Assembly: GCA_024277915.1 (NCBI GenBank)
Contig: JAJRUG010000029.1
Span: 1-55,518, forward strand
From: Gammaproteobacteria bacterium
GTDB lineage: Bacteria; Pseudomonadota; Gammaproteobacteria; Steroidobacterales; GCA-2729495
Length of the DNA stretch: 55,518 nt
Direction: 5' to 3'
Shown: piece by piece, positions 1 through 7,772 of the stretch
Layout of the letters: each line of letters opens with the position of its first letter
How positions within the stretch are numbered: position 1 is the stretch's first letter
The notes under the pieces: model-generated
Database searches by the model: none
The model's input: the letters and a program-made list of their open reading frames with translations, nothing else
What the model was told of the DNA's origin: nothing
Translations under genes and position numbers: made by a program

Positions 1-639
1 GTGGTTCTGCATAAAAACGGCAGCCATGGGCCAAGCTACTATCGGCGCTATCCTGAATCATTCCGGGTCTTTCAGCCGGAATGCCAGTCAGATGATTTTG
101 CGAATTGTACCCGGGAGCAGATCGTTAACAGTTACGACAATACGATTCTCTACACAGATCATGTTCTTGCCGAGATCATTGACCTGCTTGCCCAATACAG
201 CGATACGCTGAATACAACACTGCTCTATGTGTCAGATCACGGGGAGTCGCTGGGCGAAAATGGCCTGTACCTTCATGGCACACCTTATTTTATTTCTCCT
301 GAAGTGCAAACCAGTGTCCCGATGCTGCTGTGGATGTCCGCAACTTACCAGGATCAGTTTTCTATCGACCGAAGCTGCATCGAAACAGGGAGAAATGACG
401 AAATCTCCCATGATTACCTGTTTCATAGCGTGCTTGGGATGATGAATATTGAAACCGAGGTCAGAAACCCCGAACTCGATATTTTCTCCGCCTGCCGGAG
501 AGGCCCTGTTCTTGCGAGCAATCGTTCGGCCGAACCTGACTTTCCACAAGAACCCGTAGTCACAGAAAACCCTGCAAACCTGATCAGAGCTGTCGGTATC
601 ACCACCAGGGATCATTCAGTCCGTGTTCAGCCGGAATAA
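1..639 (+). CDS. Lipid A phosphoethanolamine transferase (EptA-like), 3' part only
   Basis: This is the C-terminal part (about 212 residues) of a sulfatase-fold phosphoethanolamine transferase; the gene begins before the window. Enzymes of this family move phosphoethanolamine from phosphatidylethanolamine onto lipid A in the periplasmic leaflet of the inner membrane. Visible marks are KNGSHGPSYYRRYP near the start (the HGPxYY segment of EptA/MCR enzymes), the cysteine-containing FxPxC region, and SDHGESLGENGLYLHGTPY, which carries the Asp-His metal ligands and a further His. The C-terminus is about 35 residues longer than the last recognisable family segment. The stop codon overlaps the start of the following outer membrane protein gene. 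In enterobacteria eptA is a PmrA target, which fits the PmrA-like regulator encoded nearby. Identification is firm at family level; the exact acceptor site is not shown. Confidence 0.88.
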   Translation: MVLHKNGSHGPSYYRRYPESFRVFQPECQSDDFANCTREQIVNSYDNTILYTDHVLAEIIDLLAQYSDTLNTTLLYVSDHGESLGENGLYLHGTPYFISPEVQTSVPMLLWMSATYQDQFSIDRSCIETGRNDEISHDYLFHSVLGMMNIETEVRNPELDIFSACRRGPVLASNRSAEPDFPQEPVVTENPANLIRAVGITTRDHSVRVQPE

Positions 640-2308
640 GCTGAGGTCTGTCAGCCAGCGCATTTCTCTCACAGCAATAAGCTGTACAGCATTGCTCGGC
701 GGCCTGATTGCCAAAGATACCCATGCCAACGCTGCGAATATCCCGATTTCTGATTGTGTAACCGGAGCTCCGGTTACGATCGGTAGTTCGGTCACCATTC
801 GAAAGATCAACATCGATAATCAGAACATCTTCGATCTGGATAACCCGGATGAGAATAATGTTCTCTTCAAGACAGCCAATATGCTGCATATCCAGACTCG
901 CAAAAATGTCATCCGGCAAAGAATGCTGATACAACCCGGGGATAATTATTCGCTGAGACTGGTCAGGGAAACGGAGCGGATTGCACGTGCCGCTCCCTTT
1001 ATATATGACGACTATATATGCGTACGGAAACTCGAAGATGATCAGGTGGATCTGGAACTGGTCACCCGGGACGTCTGGACACTTCGACCCGGTATCTCTG
1101 CAGGGCGAAAAGGCGGGAAAAATAGCGCCAGTTTTGGCATCGAGGAGAAAAACCTGTTCGGTACCGGTGTTGAAATCAGTGTTGGTTATTCAAGTGACGT
1201 TGATCGTGATACCACTTTGTTCACACTTAAGGATCGAAATATACTGAATACATGGATATCCGGCAATCTGACTGTCGGAAGCAGCAGTGACGGCAATACG
1301 CTGGGACTGTCCCTTTCAGAGCCTTTCTACTCCCTGGACACGAAACATGCGTGGCAACTCCAGTATCTGGATGATGAGCGTAAAGAGTTCATCTACGATC
1401 GCGGTGAAATCGCTGACGAGTTTCAACGCGAGCAGTCGTATCAGCGCGCAACTTATGGCTGGTCAAACGGCCTCAAGAATGGCTGGGCACGCCGCTTCAC
1501 CGTTGGTGCTGTACGGGATATCAATACATTTTCACAGCTGGACAGCAGCGCAATCAGTACGTTGATTCCCGAAGATCGGGAATTTCAGTATCCGTTTATC
1601 GGCTTCGAATTGGTCGAAGATCATTTCGAACTGGCACGTGATCGTGACCAAATGGGACGGACCGAAGACTTTTACCTCGGCACAGGATTCTCCGCATCAC
1701 TGGGTCTACTCAGCGAAAGCCTCGGCAGTGACCGGGATGGACTGATTTTGCAAAGCAGCTGGAACTACAGTTTGTCGTCAGGCGAAAAAACACGCTGGCT
1801 GCTTGACGGCAACCTGTCAGGCCGATGGGAAAACACCAAAGGTCTGGAAAACGCCCGGATTGGCGCCCGCCTTCGCTACTACTACCGGCAGTCACCAAAA
1901 AGATTGTTGTTTATATCCCTTGCAGGAACCCTGGGTGAAGATCTTGATCTGGACAATCTGCTGGAGCTCGGTGGTGACAGCGGATTACGCGGCTACCCGC
2001 TACGCTACCAGACTGGAGACAAGCGAGCACTCATGACAGTAGAGCAACGATACTTCACATCGTGGTATCCGTTTCGGCTCTTTTATGTCGGCGCCGCAGC
2101 ATTTTTCGACATTGGGCGTACCTGGGGAAACAACCCGGTTGGTCAAGGAAATATCGGACTGCTAAAAGACATCGGGGTCGGGCTGCGACTCGCCAGCAGT
2201 CGCTCCAGCACCGGAACAATGATTCATATCGATTTTGCCATGCCGCTGGACGGTGACTCGGACATCTCGAATCTGCAAATCAATATCGCAGCCAAAAAAG
2301 GCTTTTAG
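623..2308 (+). CDS. Omp85/BamA-superfamily outer membrane protein
   Basis: A 561-residue protein with an N-terminal signal peptide (hydrophobic stretch at about residues 14-30), one POTRA-like region (about 75-155) and a C-terminal 16-strand-type barrel. The diagnostic sign is GGDSGLRGYP at about residue 455, the lid-lock VRGF/Y motif of Omp85 proteins, followed by strands ending in GF. The start is a GTG that overlaps the upstream phosphoethanolamine transferase by 17 bases, so translation may be coupled. With only one POTRA-like domain it is not the essential BamA (five POTRA domains); it is closer to surface-antigen or patatin-associated barrels of unknown cargo. The overlap with an eptA-like gene suggests a role in lipid or lipopolysaccharide handling at the outer membrane; that is inference. 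Confidence 0.8.
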   Translation: MFSRNKLRSVSQRISLTAISCTALLGGLIAKDTHANAANIPISDCVTGAPVTIGSSVTIRKINIDNQNIFDLDNPDENNVLFKTANMLHIQTRKNVIRQRMLIQPGDNYSLRLVRETERIARAAPFIYDDYICVRKLEDDQVDLELVTRDVWTLRPGISAGRKGGKNSASFGIEEKNLFGTGVEISVGYSSDVDRDTTLFTLKDRNILNTWISGNLTVGSSSDGNTLGLSLSEPFYSLDTKHAWQLQYLDDERKEFIYDRGEIADEFQREQSYQRATYGWSNGLKNGWARRFTVGAVRDINTFSQLDSSAISTLIPEDREFQYPFIGFELVEDHFELARDRDQMGRTEDFYLGTGFSASLGLLSESLGSDRDGLILQSSWNYSLSSGEKTRWLLDGNLSGRWENTKGLENARIGARLRYYYRQSPKRLLFISLAGTLGEDLDLDNLLELGGDSGLRGYPLRYQTGDKRALMTVEQRYFTSWYPFRLFYVGAAAFFDIGRTWGNNPVGQGNIGLLKDIGVGLRLASSRSSTGTMIHIDFAMPLDGDSDISNLQINIAAKKGF

Positions 2309-2323
2309 CAGTTCATCAATCCA

Positions 2324-2410
2324 GGCATAGTCTGCCCGATCCTTTTTTGAAGGGAATAAAGCGGACCGCAGGGAGCCATCCCGTCAAAAAGGGATCGGGC
2401 AGACTATGCC
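2324..2410. repeat. Long-hairpin intergenic repeat, copy 1
   Basis: An inverted repeat with arms 2324-2350 and 2384-2410 (27 pairs, one G-U if transcribed) around a 33-base loop (2351-2383). The loop contains an inner GGGA/TCCC pairing and a small GCG-GAC-CGC hairpin. A second copy at 55406-55498 has the same loop length and nearly the same loop sequence, while its arms differ at several positions that all keep pairing. It lies between two convergent genes (stops at 2308 and 2443), a typical site for REP-like or MITE-like elements and terminator-like structures. Some similarity continues outside the right arm (ATTGGCAC). Confidence 0.85.
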
Positions 2411-2442
2411 GAGCCATTGGCACGATCACAGGTACTCACAAT

Positions 2443-3168
2443 CTAGAATTCGTATTCAATCACCCCACGCCAGGTCTGATCGGGACTCCCCCCATCCACA
2501 CCGATGATCACCCCAAACTCCCAGCGCCATTTCTTTCCAATACCCGGGTGTATTGCGCCAGTCATTACCGGTCCGATTCCCCAATGATCCTGCCCCATAT
2601 ACACCTCAAGCGCCGGCTCGAATGCCCGTGACATCCGGTATCGTGCCTGAACTGAAAATGATGTCTCCCATTCCTTCCTGATATCCTCTCCCCATTCATA
2701 CTGTACGCCGAGGTTCGCATTTGCGACCCATCTGCCCCACTCTTTGGCAACCAACAGGCGCGTGCTGATTTCATTGATATCAACTTCCCGTTCGCGTTCC
2801 ACTTCGAAAAGCAAACCCCAGTCTGCCCAGTACTCACCCTGTTCGGTGATCTGCCACTTCGCTTCCAGTTCGAATGCTTCCAGCCTGAAACTTCCTCCGG
2901 GAGACTTCTTGCCGATGAGATAGACCTCCGTCCACAATTGATCAGACCAGGATCGCCCGACACCTAATTGATAAACCTGTAATTCATCCAGCGTGACATT
3001 ACGATCATTCTGGATAACACCACGAGCTTCAATTTCACGTTCAAGCGGTTGTACGTATGGGTTGTATACCCTGTCCACAACCGGCCCGTCCGCGAAAGCT
3101 GCAGAAACAAGGGTGTACATGAGAAAACAGGCCAGGCCAATTCTGTTTTTGTAATACGGTCTAGTCAC
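2443..3168 (-). CDS. Small outer-membrane beta-barrel protein, last gene of the iron/acyl operon
   Basis: A 241-residue protein with a signal peptide ending near AAFA-DG (about residue 26) and alternating amphipathic strands rich in aromatic residues and Trp. It ends in VIEYEF, with a terminal Phe as expected for a barrel inserted by the BAM machinery. I chose a GTG start at 3168 because it gives a proper signal peptide, has an AAGAG-like ribosome site and overlaps the FTR1 stop by 8 bases; the next ATG (3120) would leave the signal too short. A longer upstream reading exists but lies inside FTR1. Position at the end of an operon with FTR1 and a cupredoxin suggests a role in metal passage or sensing. 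No family name is recognised with confidence. Confidence 0.75.
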   Translation of the reverse strand: MTRPYYKNRIGLACFLMYTLVSAAFADGPVVDRVYNPYVQPLEREIEARGVIQNDRNVTLDELQVYQLGVGRSWSDQLWTEVYLIGKKSPGGSFRLEAFELEAKWQITEQGEYWADWGLLFEVEREREVDINEISTRLLVAKEWGRWVANANLGVQYEWGEDIRKEWETSFSVQARYRMSRAFEPALEVYMGQDHWGIGPVMTGAIHPGIGKKWRWEFGVIIGVDGGSPDQTWRGVIEYEF

Positions 3169-3952
3169 TGGCACGACTCTTCTGCGTGTATCGATGAAAA
3201 GCAACCAGAACCAGCAATAACAACAACCCGCCAAAATAGGCTGTTGCCTGCACCGGTGTCGGGCTGGCCTCATAGCCGATCAACGCATACAGCAATTGTC
3301 CCGGCACTGAATCCTCAGGTAACCATTGCGAACTGTCCCACAGAGCCTGTTGAGAAGGCAGCCAATCTGCCTGGATCAGCAAAAGTGCCGCCTGCCCGGC
3401 CATGCCTGCCGCTACGAACGCAAGCAGAACCGTACTCAGATAAGGGAGAATATCTCGCCTCAGGTTCAATAACAGGTAGTACGCAAGCACACCGGCACTG
3501 ATACCTATGCCGGCGCCTACCAGCCCACCTGTCAAAACTGATGTGAATTGACTCAGATCACTGATGGACCCGGACAAATAGATAAATACCTCTGAACCCT
3601 CTCGCATGATTGCGAGACTGACACCAATGACCATTAACAACCGTAGCCGCAAATATTTCCCTTCCTCAGCCCGGTGATCTACGGAGAAATACATTGCTAA
3701 TATCACCAGGCAAACATAGATCGCAACCTGCAGCAGTGCATTGATCACCTCTTGCCCTACACCATCAAACCAATCTGATACGACAGCTGTGCTACCGGCA
3801 TAGATAATGGCCGCCAGCGTGCCCGTACCAAGCGCCCACCGAATCCAGGTTAACCGAATGCCTGCGATTCGACTCAATGCAAGCAGCACACTGATAATCA
3901 GCGCTGCCTCCAGAACCTCTCGCAATACAATAATGACTGATGTCAGCAACAT
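3161..3952 (-). CDS. FTR1-family iron permease (EfeU-like)
   Basis: A 263-residue inner-membrane protein with about seven hydrophobic segments. The two glutamate motifs of the FTR1/EfeU family are present: REVLE at about residue 11 and REGSE at about residue 117. These Arg-Glu-x-x-Glu helices form the iron path, and family members import iron after ferrous oxidation. I chose ATG 3952 because the first REVLE helix must lie at the N-terminus; a start at 4012 would add an unrelated leader overlapping the cupredoxin gene. The cupredoxin gene stops 10 bases upstream and the barrel gene overlaps downstream, so the three form an iron uptake unit like EfeUOB but without EfeB. Family assignment is firm; the iron species transported is inferred. 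Confidence 0.9.
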   Translation of the reverse strand: MLLTSVIIVLREVLEAALIISVLLALSRIAGIRLTWIRWALGTGTLAAIIYAGSTAVVSDWFDGVGQEVINALLQVAIYVCLVILAMYFSVDHRAEEGKYLRLRLLMVIGVSLAIMREGSEVFIYLSGSISDLSQFTSVLTGGLVGAGIGISAGVLAYYLLLNLRRDILPYLSTVLLAFVAAGMAGQAALLLIQADWLPSQQALWDSSQWLPEDSVPGQLLYALIGYEASPTPVQATAYFGGLLLLLVLVAFHRYTQKSRASD

Positions 3953-3962
3953 GGGCCCGGCA

Positions 3963-4301
3963 TTACTCCGCGACAATAGTTCCCTGGGCCGTATTTGGAT
4001 TGAATTCACCAAAAAACGGATAGGTGCCGGGCTTCAATGGCCCGATGAAAACCACAGCCTTGCGATTCCCCATGATGACTTTTTCCCGATTAAGCTCGTA
4101 ACTCTCGAATTCCTCCGCTGTTGAGTCCCTGTTGTAGATAATCAGTTTGATCTTGGTATTTGCAGGCACGACAATCTCCGATGGTTCAAACAGGTGATTC
4201 CTGATTTCAATTTCGAACACCGGTTTTGCTGCAATGGCTGGTAGTGCCAGTAGAGAGGTTGCCAGCATAACAAGCAATCCGGGGTGATAAATCCTGTTCA
4301 C
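3963..4301 (-). CDS. Periplasmic cupredoxin-fold protein (EfeO N-domain/P19-context type)
   Basis: A 112-residue secreted protein: signal peptide to about residue 25 (LPAIAA), then a single cupredoxin-like domain with IRNHLFEPSEIVVPANTKIKLIIYN and a C-terminal PGTYPFFGEFNPNTAQG segment. This arrangement matches the cupredoxin domain that accompanies FTR1 permeases, either free or as the N-domain of EfeO. The usual type-1 copper ligands are not obvious: there is no Cys, and only one His (NHLF) in the mature chain, while acidic residues (EEFESYELNRE) occupy the expected metal region. It may therefore bind iron or act structurally. It overlaps the histidine kinase stop by 4 bases (ATGA) and is followed 10 bases later by FTR1. 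Confidence 0.82.
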   Translation of the reverse strand: MNRIYHPGLLVMLATSLLALPAIAAKPVFEIEIRNHLFEPSEIVVPANTKIKLIIYNRDSTAEEFESYELNREKVIMGNRKAVVFIGPLKPGTYPFFGEFNPNTAQGTIVAE

Positions 4302-5632
4302 GCCTGGCAGCCCACCCTGTTCACAGTGCTGACCGGAAAAGAAATCGTTACCGAGAGGCCACTTGTAAATGAAGACCGACCAAGTTCGATCCTTGCATTG
4401 TGCAGATCAGTGATATGCCGGACGATCGCGAGCCCCAGCCCACAGCCCCTGACACCAGACCCGTGCCGATCACCCCCTGTTCTGTAGAAACGTTCAAATA
4501 CACGTTGGTATTCCTTCCTGGCGATCCCCGGCCCGGAATCCTCTACCAAAAGGGTGGCGCCGGTATTGTCAGATCGTACCGAGACTCTGATCTGCCCGCC
4601 ACGTGGAGTATATTTCGACGCATTGCTCAAAAGGTTTTGCAATAGAGTCTCCAGCGCAAAATGATCGCCCACCATCTGACAGCTGTGACCGACCAGTTCA
4701 ATCTGCTGATCACGCGAACTGAACTCATCGTAATGCCGGCCAATAGCTTCCTGCGCTAAAGCATGCAGGTCCAGATGATCGAAGTTCGCCATGAATTGTT
4801 CTGGTGTACTTCGATAAAGTGCCAGTATCTGCTCAACAAGATGACCTACCCGCTCGATACCGTCCTTCAGTTTATCCAGATTGGGGTTATCACCCGGCAG
4901 ATCCCGGGATAAATTGTGCATATTGATCTTTAGCACACTGATCGGTGTACGCAGCTCATGTGCTGCATCGGCGGCAAAGCGCTTCTCCCGGTCAAACGCC
5001 AGGGCAAGCCGGTTGAGCAGGGAATTTGTTGAGTTGATCACCTGCCGGAGTTCCGCCGGGGATCCTGACACCGGCAGGGGACTAAGATCATCGCTCCGCT
5101 TATCCCCAAGTTGCCGTGCCAGGCGACGCAATGGCTGCAAGCCACGACCAACCACCAGCCAGATCAACACACCGGCTATCGGCAAACTGGCAATGATCGG
5201 CAGCACAGCTTCGAGTGTTACCTCCTCTGCAAGTCGAATCCGCAAGTCAGCACGTTGCGCCACCAGAATCCACTGTTCACTGGTGTGACCCTGCTTCGCT
5301 AAAACTCTCCAGCGGTAGCTGTTGAAATTACCGTCACGAAAACCAGCTGTCAGCGGTGCCATCAAAGTACGCGGTGCACTCGCGGATTTTTTCAGCAACT
5401 TTCCCGATACCCACACCTGAAATGCAAACTCTTCACCCTCGTAGGCCTCAGTTCTGGAAAACTCATCCGGATGAAGACTGTCGAGAAGTTGTGCCATCTC
5501 AACCAGCTGCCCATCCAGCAGCGCTTCTACCTCCACCATACTGGCCCGGTAACCACGCAACGCGGCGATGAACACAACCAATGTCATGGTAGCGAGCAAG
5601 ACCATGACCAGAAATGCACGAATTGACTTCAT
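4298..5632 (-). CDS. Sensor histidine kinase, QseC/PmrB-like
   Basis: A 444-residue membrane kinase. It has a transmembrane helix at about 5-25, a periplasmic sensor of about 115 residues, a second helix at about 143-163, a HAMP-like linker, the phosphoacceptor box AADAAHELRTP with His225, and an ATPase domain with NLLSNASKYTP, DSGPGIA and GxGLGLAI. The periplasmic part holds clustered acidic residues (TEAYEGEEF, about 61-69) that include Glu-x-x-Glu spacings, the arrangement used by PmrB to bind ferric iron; whether they do so here is inference. It overlaps the response regulator gene by 4 bases and the cupredoxin gene by 4 bases, so the sensor is co-translated with both its partner and the iron uptake genes. 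Confidence 0.92.
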   Translation of the reverse strand: MKSIRAFLVMVLLATMTLVVFIAALRGYRASMVEVEALLDGQLVEMAQLLDSLHPDEFSRTEAYEGEEFAFQVWVSGKLLKKSASAPRTLMAPLTAGFRDGNFNSYRWRVLAKQGHTSEQWILVAQRADLRIRLAEEVTLEAVLPIIASLPIAGVLIWLVVGRGLQPLRRLARQLGDKRSDDLSPLPVSGSPAELRQVINSTNSLLNRLALAFDREKRFAADAAHELRTPISVLKINMHNLSRDLPGDNPNLDKLKDGIERVGHLVEQILALYRSTPEQFMANFDHLDLHALAQEAIGRHYDEFSSRDQQIELVGHSCQMVGDHFALETLLQNLLSNASKYTPRGGQIRVSVRSDNTGATLLVEDSGPGIARKEYQRVFERFYRTGGDRHGSGVRGCGLGLAIVRHITDLHNARIELGRSSFTSGLSVTISFPVSTVNRVGCQA

Positions 5633-6288
5633 TTCGCGCTAACTATATAGCCAACACCCCGCACTGTCCTGATAAAATCTGCCGGCAGTTTCTTGCGCAC
5701 ATTATGAATATGCACTTCAATCGCGTTGCTGGCGACTTCTTCCCCCCAGCTATACAGTCGTGTTTCCAGGGCATCACGCGTCTGAACACGATCAGCATTT
5801 TCCATCAGTGCTTTGAGCAACATGTACTCACGCCGGCCGAGTTCTGCTGCCTCGTTGTCAACAACCACCTGGTGCGTCGCTGTGTCCAGAATTACCGAGC
5901 CAATGCTGATCTGGTTTGAGCGGATACTCCCGAGACGACGCTGTAACACTCTCAGCCGGGCCAGTAACTCATCCATCTCAGACGGCTTGGACAGGTAATC
6001 ATCAGCCCCTCCATCGAGACCAGCCACCTTGTCATCCAGCGTAGACCGGGCAGTCAGCAGCAGAACCGGCATCTCGGCATGCTTGACACGAAGGCGTTTC
6101 AGCACCGCAAGACCATCGATATCGGGCAAGCCAATATCAAGAATCACAATCTCGGGTGGCTCTGTATCAATCGCATGAAGTGCGGACTTGCCATTTGCAA
6201 CATGATTGATAGAGAAACCCTCATGCTGCAATGCCTGCTTCAGCCCGGCCGCCAGGTCAGGGTCATCTTCGACGAGTAAAATGGACAT
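5629..6288 (-). CDS. OmpR-family response regulator, PmrA/QseB-like
   Basis: A 219-residue two-domain regulator. The receiver domain has the acidic pair EDD (7-9), phosphoacceptor Asp51 in LDIGLPD, Thr in LLTARS and Lys in LSKPSEMDELLARL. The C-terminal winged helix has RREYMLLKALMENADRVQTRDALETRLY and the final VRGVGYI. The sequence is closest in style to QseB/PmrA (TctD-like) regulators, which recognise direct repeats of the CTTAAG type. Exactly such a box (10741-10757) precedes the operon in which the gene lies, so autoregulation is likely. The kinase gene overlaps its end by 4 bases. Family assignment is firm; the DNA target is inferred from the box. Confidence 0.93.
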   Translation of the reverse strand: MSILLVEDDPDLAAGLKQALQHEGFSINHVANGKSALHAIDTEPPEIVILDIGLPDIDGLAVLKRLRVKHAEMPVLLLTARSTLDDKVAGLDGGADDYLSKPSEMDELLARLRVLQRRLGSIRSNQISIGSVILDTATHQVVVDNEAAELGRREYMLLKALMENADRVQTRDALETRLYSWGEEVASNAIEVHIHNVRKKLPADFIRTVRGVGYIVSAK

Positions 6289-6306
6289 CAGCGCATCGTG
6301 TCATTG

Positions 6307-6966
6307 TCATTTCGAAAGTTTTTTATTCACTATTGCCAGCGCCGACCGAATTTCCTTCTGCCTGCCTTCATCTGCCAACGGCCGGGTAGCGCGCGGAGGT
6401 GCGCTCTGAGCCTTGGCATAATAGCTCTTCGCCTCCTTAAGTTCGCCCTGATCACGCAAAAACTCCGCATAAAAGTAATTGCCGTCAATGCCATCCGGGT
6501 TAATCTCAAGGCCTTTCAGCAGAAACTCTTTGGCCTTTTTATTGTTGCCGAATCCGAGTGGCCACCCCGGCACATTAAAATACAGTGTACCAAGACTCGT
6601 ATACGCTGAACCATTCATTGCCGACCCATCAATCTGCAAGGCACTCTCCAGATCTCCTCTGGCTGCCTTGGCCAGCCCGAGAGCCCCCAGCCCGCCTTTG
6701 GCGCCTGCATAGGTGGACTTGATAATCCCGCTCCAGATCCAGCCGTTGGCCTGTTCCGGATGCTGCGCTGTGTATGTCTCGGCGTCAGTCTTGAGGGTTT
6801 CGAACGCCTCGATTTTTTCCTTGCCTGCCAGCTGATAATTAGCAACTGCCCAGCGCTGCTGAAGTTGCTCGACAGTTGTTTCAGGCTCAATACCGGCATG
6901 GCTTGCCGTCACCCAGGAAAACCCGAATAGTATGAGGGTAAAATACTTCGTCATATTCACAGTCAT
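6307..6966 (-). CDS. Secreted TPR-repeat protein
   Basis: A 219-residue protein with a signal peptide (cleavage near ASHA, about residue 25) and helical repeats resembling tetratricopeptide repeats: LGTLYFNVPGWPLGFGNNKKAKEFLLKGLEINPDGIDGNYFYAEFLRDQGELKEAKSYY is the clearest part and is quoted here only by its key elements at about residues 125-185. I chose ATG 6966 because GAGAGGAG lies 7 bases upstream; the first ATG (6987) overlaps the SDR stop but has no clear ribosome site. Proteins of this size with TPRs often act as periplasmic scaffolds. Its place between the acyl-metabolism genes and the two-component system suggests an accessory or export role. No specific function can be given. Confidence 0.8.
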   Translation of the reverse strand: MTVNMTKYFTLILFGFSWVTASHAGIEPETTVEQLQQRWAVANYQLAGKEKIEAFETLKTDAETYTAQHPEQANGWIWSGIIKSTYAGAKGGLGALGLAKAARGDLESALQIDGSAMNGSAYTSLGTLYFNVPGWPLGFGNNKKAKEFLLKGLEINPDGIDGNYFYAEFLRDQGELKEAKSYYAKAQSAPPRATRPLADEGRQKEIRSALAIVNKKLSK

Positions 6967-6983
6967 ATCATCACTCCTCTCAA

Positions 6984-7772
6984 TCAATTTGAATTGGCAT
7001 ATCGCTGAATGACCGGCAACTGGTTGCGCAATGCCCGATCAATGATGCCTGGCACGAGGCCATTTAGTCGCACAAACAGTTGTTCAGGCCAGCCGATAAA
7101 CCGATCCTTACAATTTGATTTCAGTACCGAAAGCAACGCCTGAGCAACAACATCCGGGCTATCCATCGTATTGCCCAATTCAGTATTCATCTCATTGACA
7201 GCCGTGGAATTCATTTCGGTACGCGTGGCACGTGGTGCAAGATAGAGTACTTTCACAGCAGTATCAGCCAACTCACGACGCAATGCTTCGCTAAACCCAC
7301 GCAAGCCAAACTTGTTGGCGCAATAAGCTGCAAAGCCCGGGTACCCGATGCTACCGAATGTCGAACCAATATTGACAATAGCTGCCTCCGGACGCATCTG
7401 GAGATACGGCAGCATCTCTTTACAAAGAATCATCGGTACGACGAGATTGATCATGGTCTGTTTTTCGATTCTTTCAACAGCCTGACTTTCAAGCATCGTA
7501 AGCTCACTGATCCCGGCGGCATTGATCAGAATATCGATGCTACCAGTCTGCTTAATGGCATTCATGAGATCGGCACGGCCTGGCTCAGAACTCAGATCAG
7601 CCACTACGGCCTGGTGACGGGTACCGAGCTGTTCCTTCAGTTGTTGCAAGCTGTCGGCAGCCAGATCCGTGAGCAACAAGCATGCCCCCTCGGCATCAAG
7701 TGCAGTGGCAATGGCGCGGCCCATACCACCAGCGGCTCCCGTCAGAACAATGGTTTTATCCTTAAGCTGCAT
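6984..7772 (-). CDS. Short-chain dehydrogenase/reductase
   Basis: A 262-residue classical SDR: nucleotide-binding TGAAGGMG at about residues 12-19, NAAG at about 86-89, catalytic Ser in NIGSTFG, and YCANK (Tyr-x-x-x-Lys), followed by a C-terminal hydrophobic segment. The gene is started at ATG 7772, which has GAGGAG 8 bases upstream and overlaps the preceding gene by 11 bases; a longer reading to 7847 runs into the upstream gene. Such enzymes reduce ketones or oxidise alcohols with NAD(P)H. Directly after a diiron oxidase and an acyl ligase it most likely acts on a fatty-acyl derived carbonyl or alcohol, which is inference from context. Confidence 0.9.
   Translation of the reverse strand: MQLKDKTIVLTGAAGGMGRAIATALDAEGACLLLTDLAADSLQQLKEQLGTRHQAVVADLSSEPGRADLMNAIKQTGSIDILINAAGISELTMLESQAVERIEKQTMINLVVPMILCKEMLPYLQMRPEAAIVNIGSTFGSIGYPGFAAYCANKFGLRGFSEALRRELADTAVKVLYLAPRATRTEMNSTAVNEMNTELGNTMDSPDVVAQALLSVLKSNCKDRFIGWPEQLFVRLNGLVPGIIDRALRNQLPVIQRYANSN

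Noticed and set aside
2347-2631. 94-codon plus-strand reading over the hairpin repeat
   Set aside because: It is antisense to the barrel gene and its start lies in the repeat; no protein-like features.
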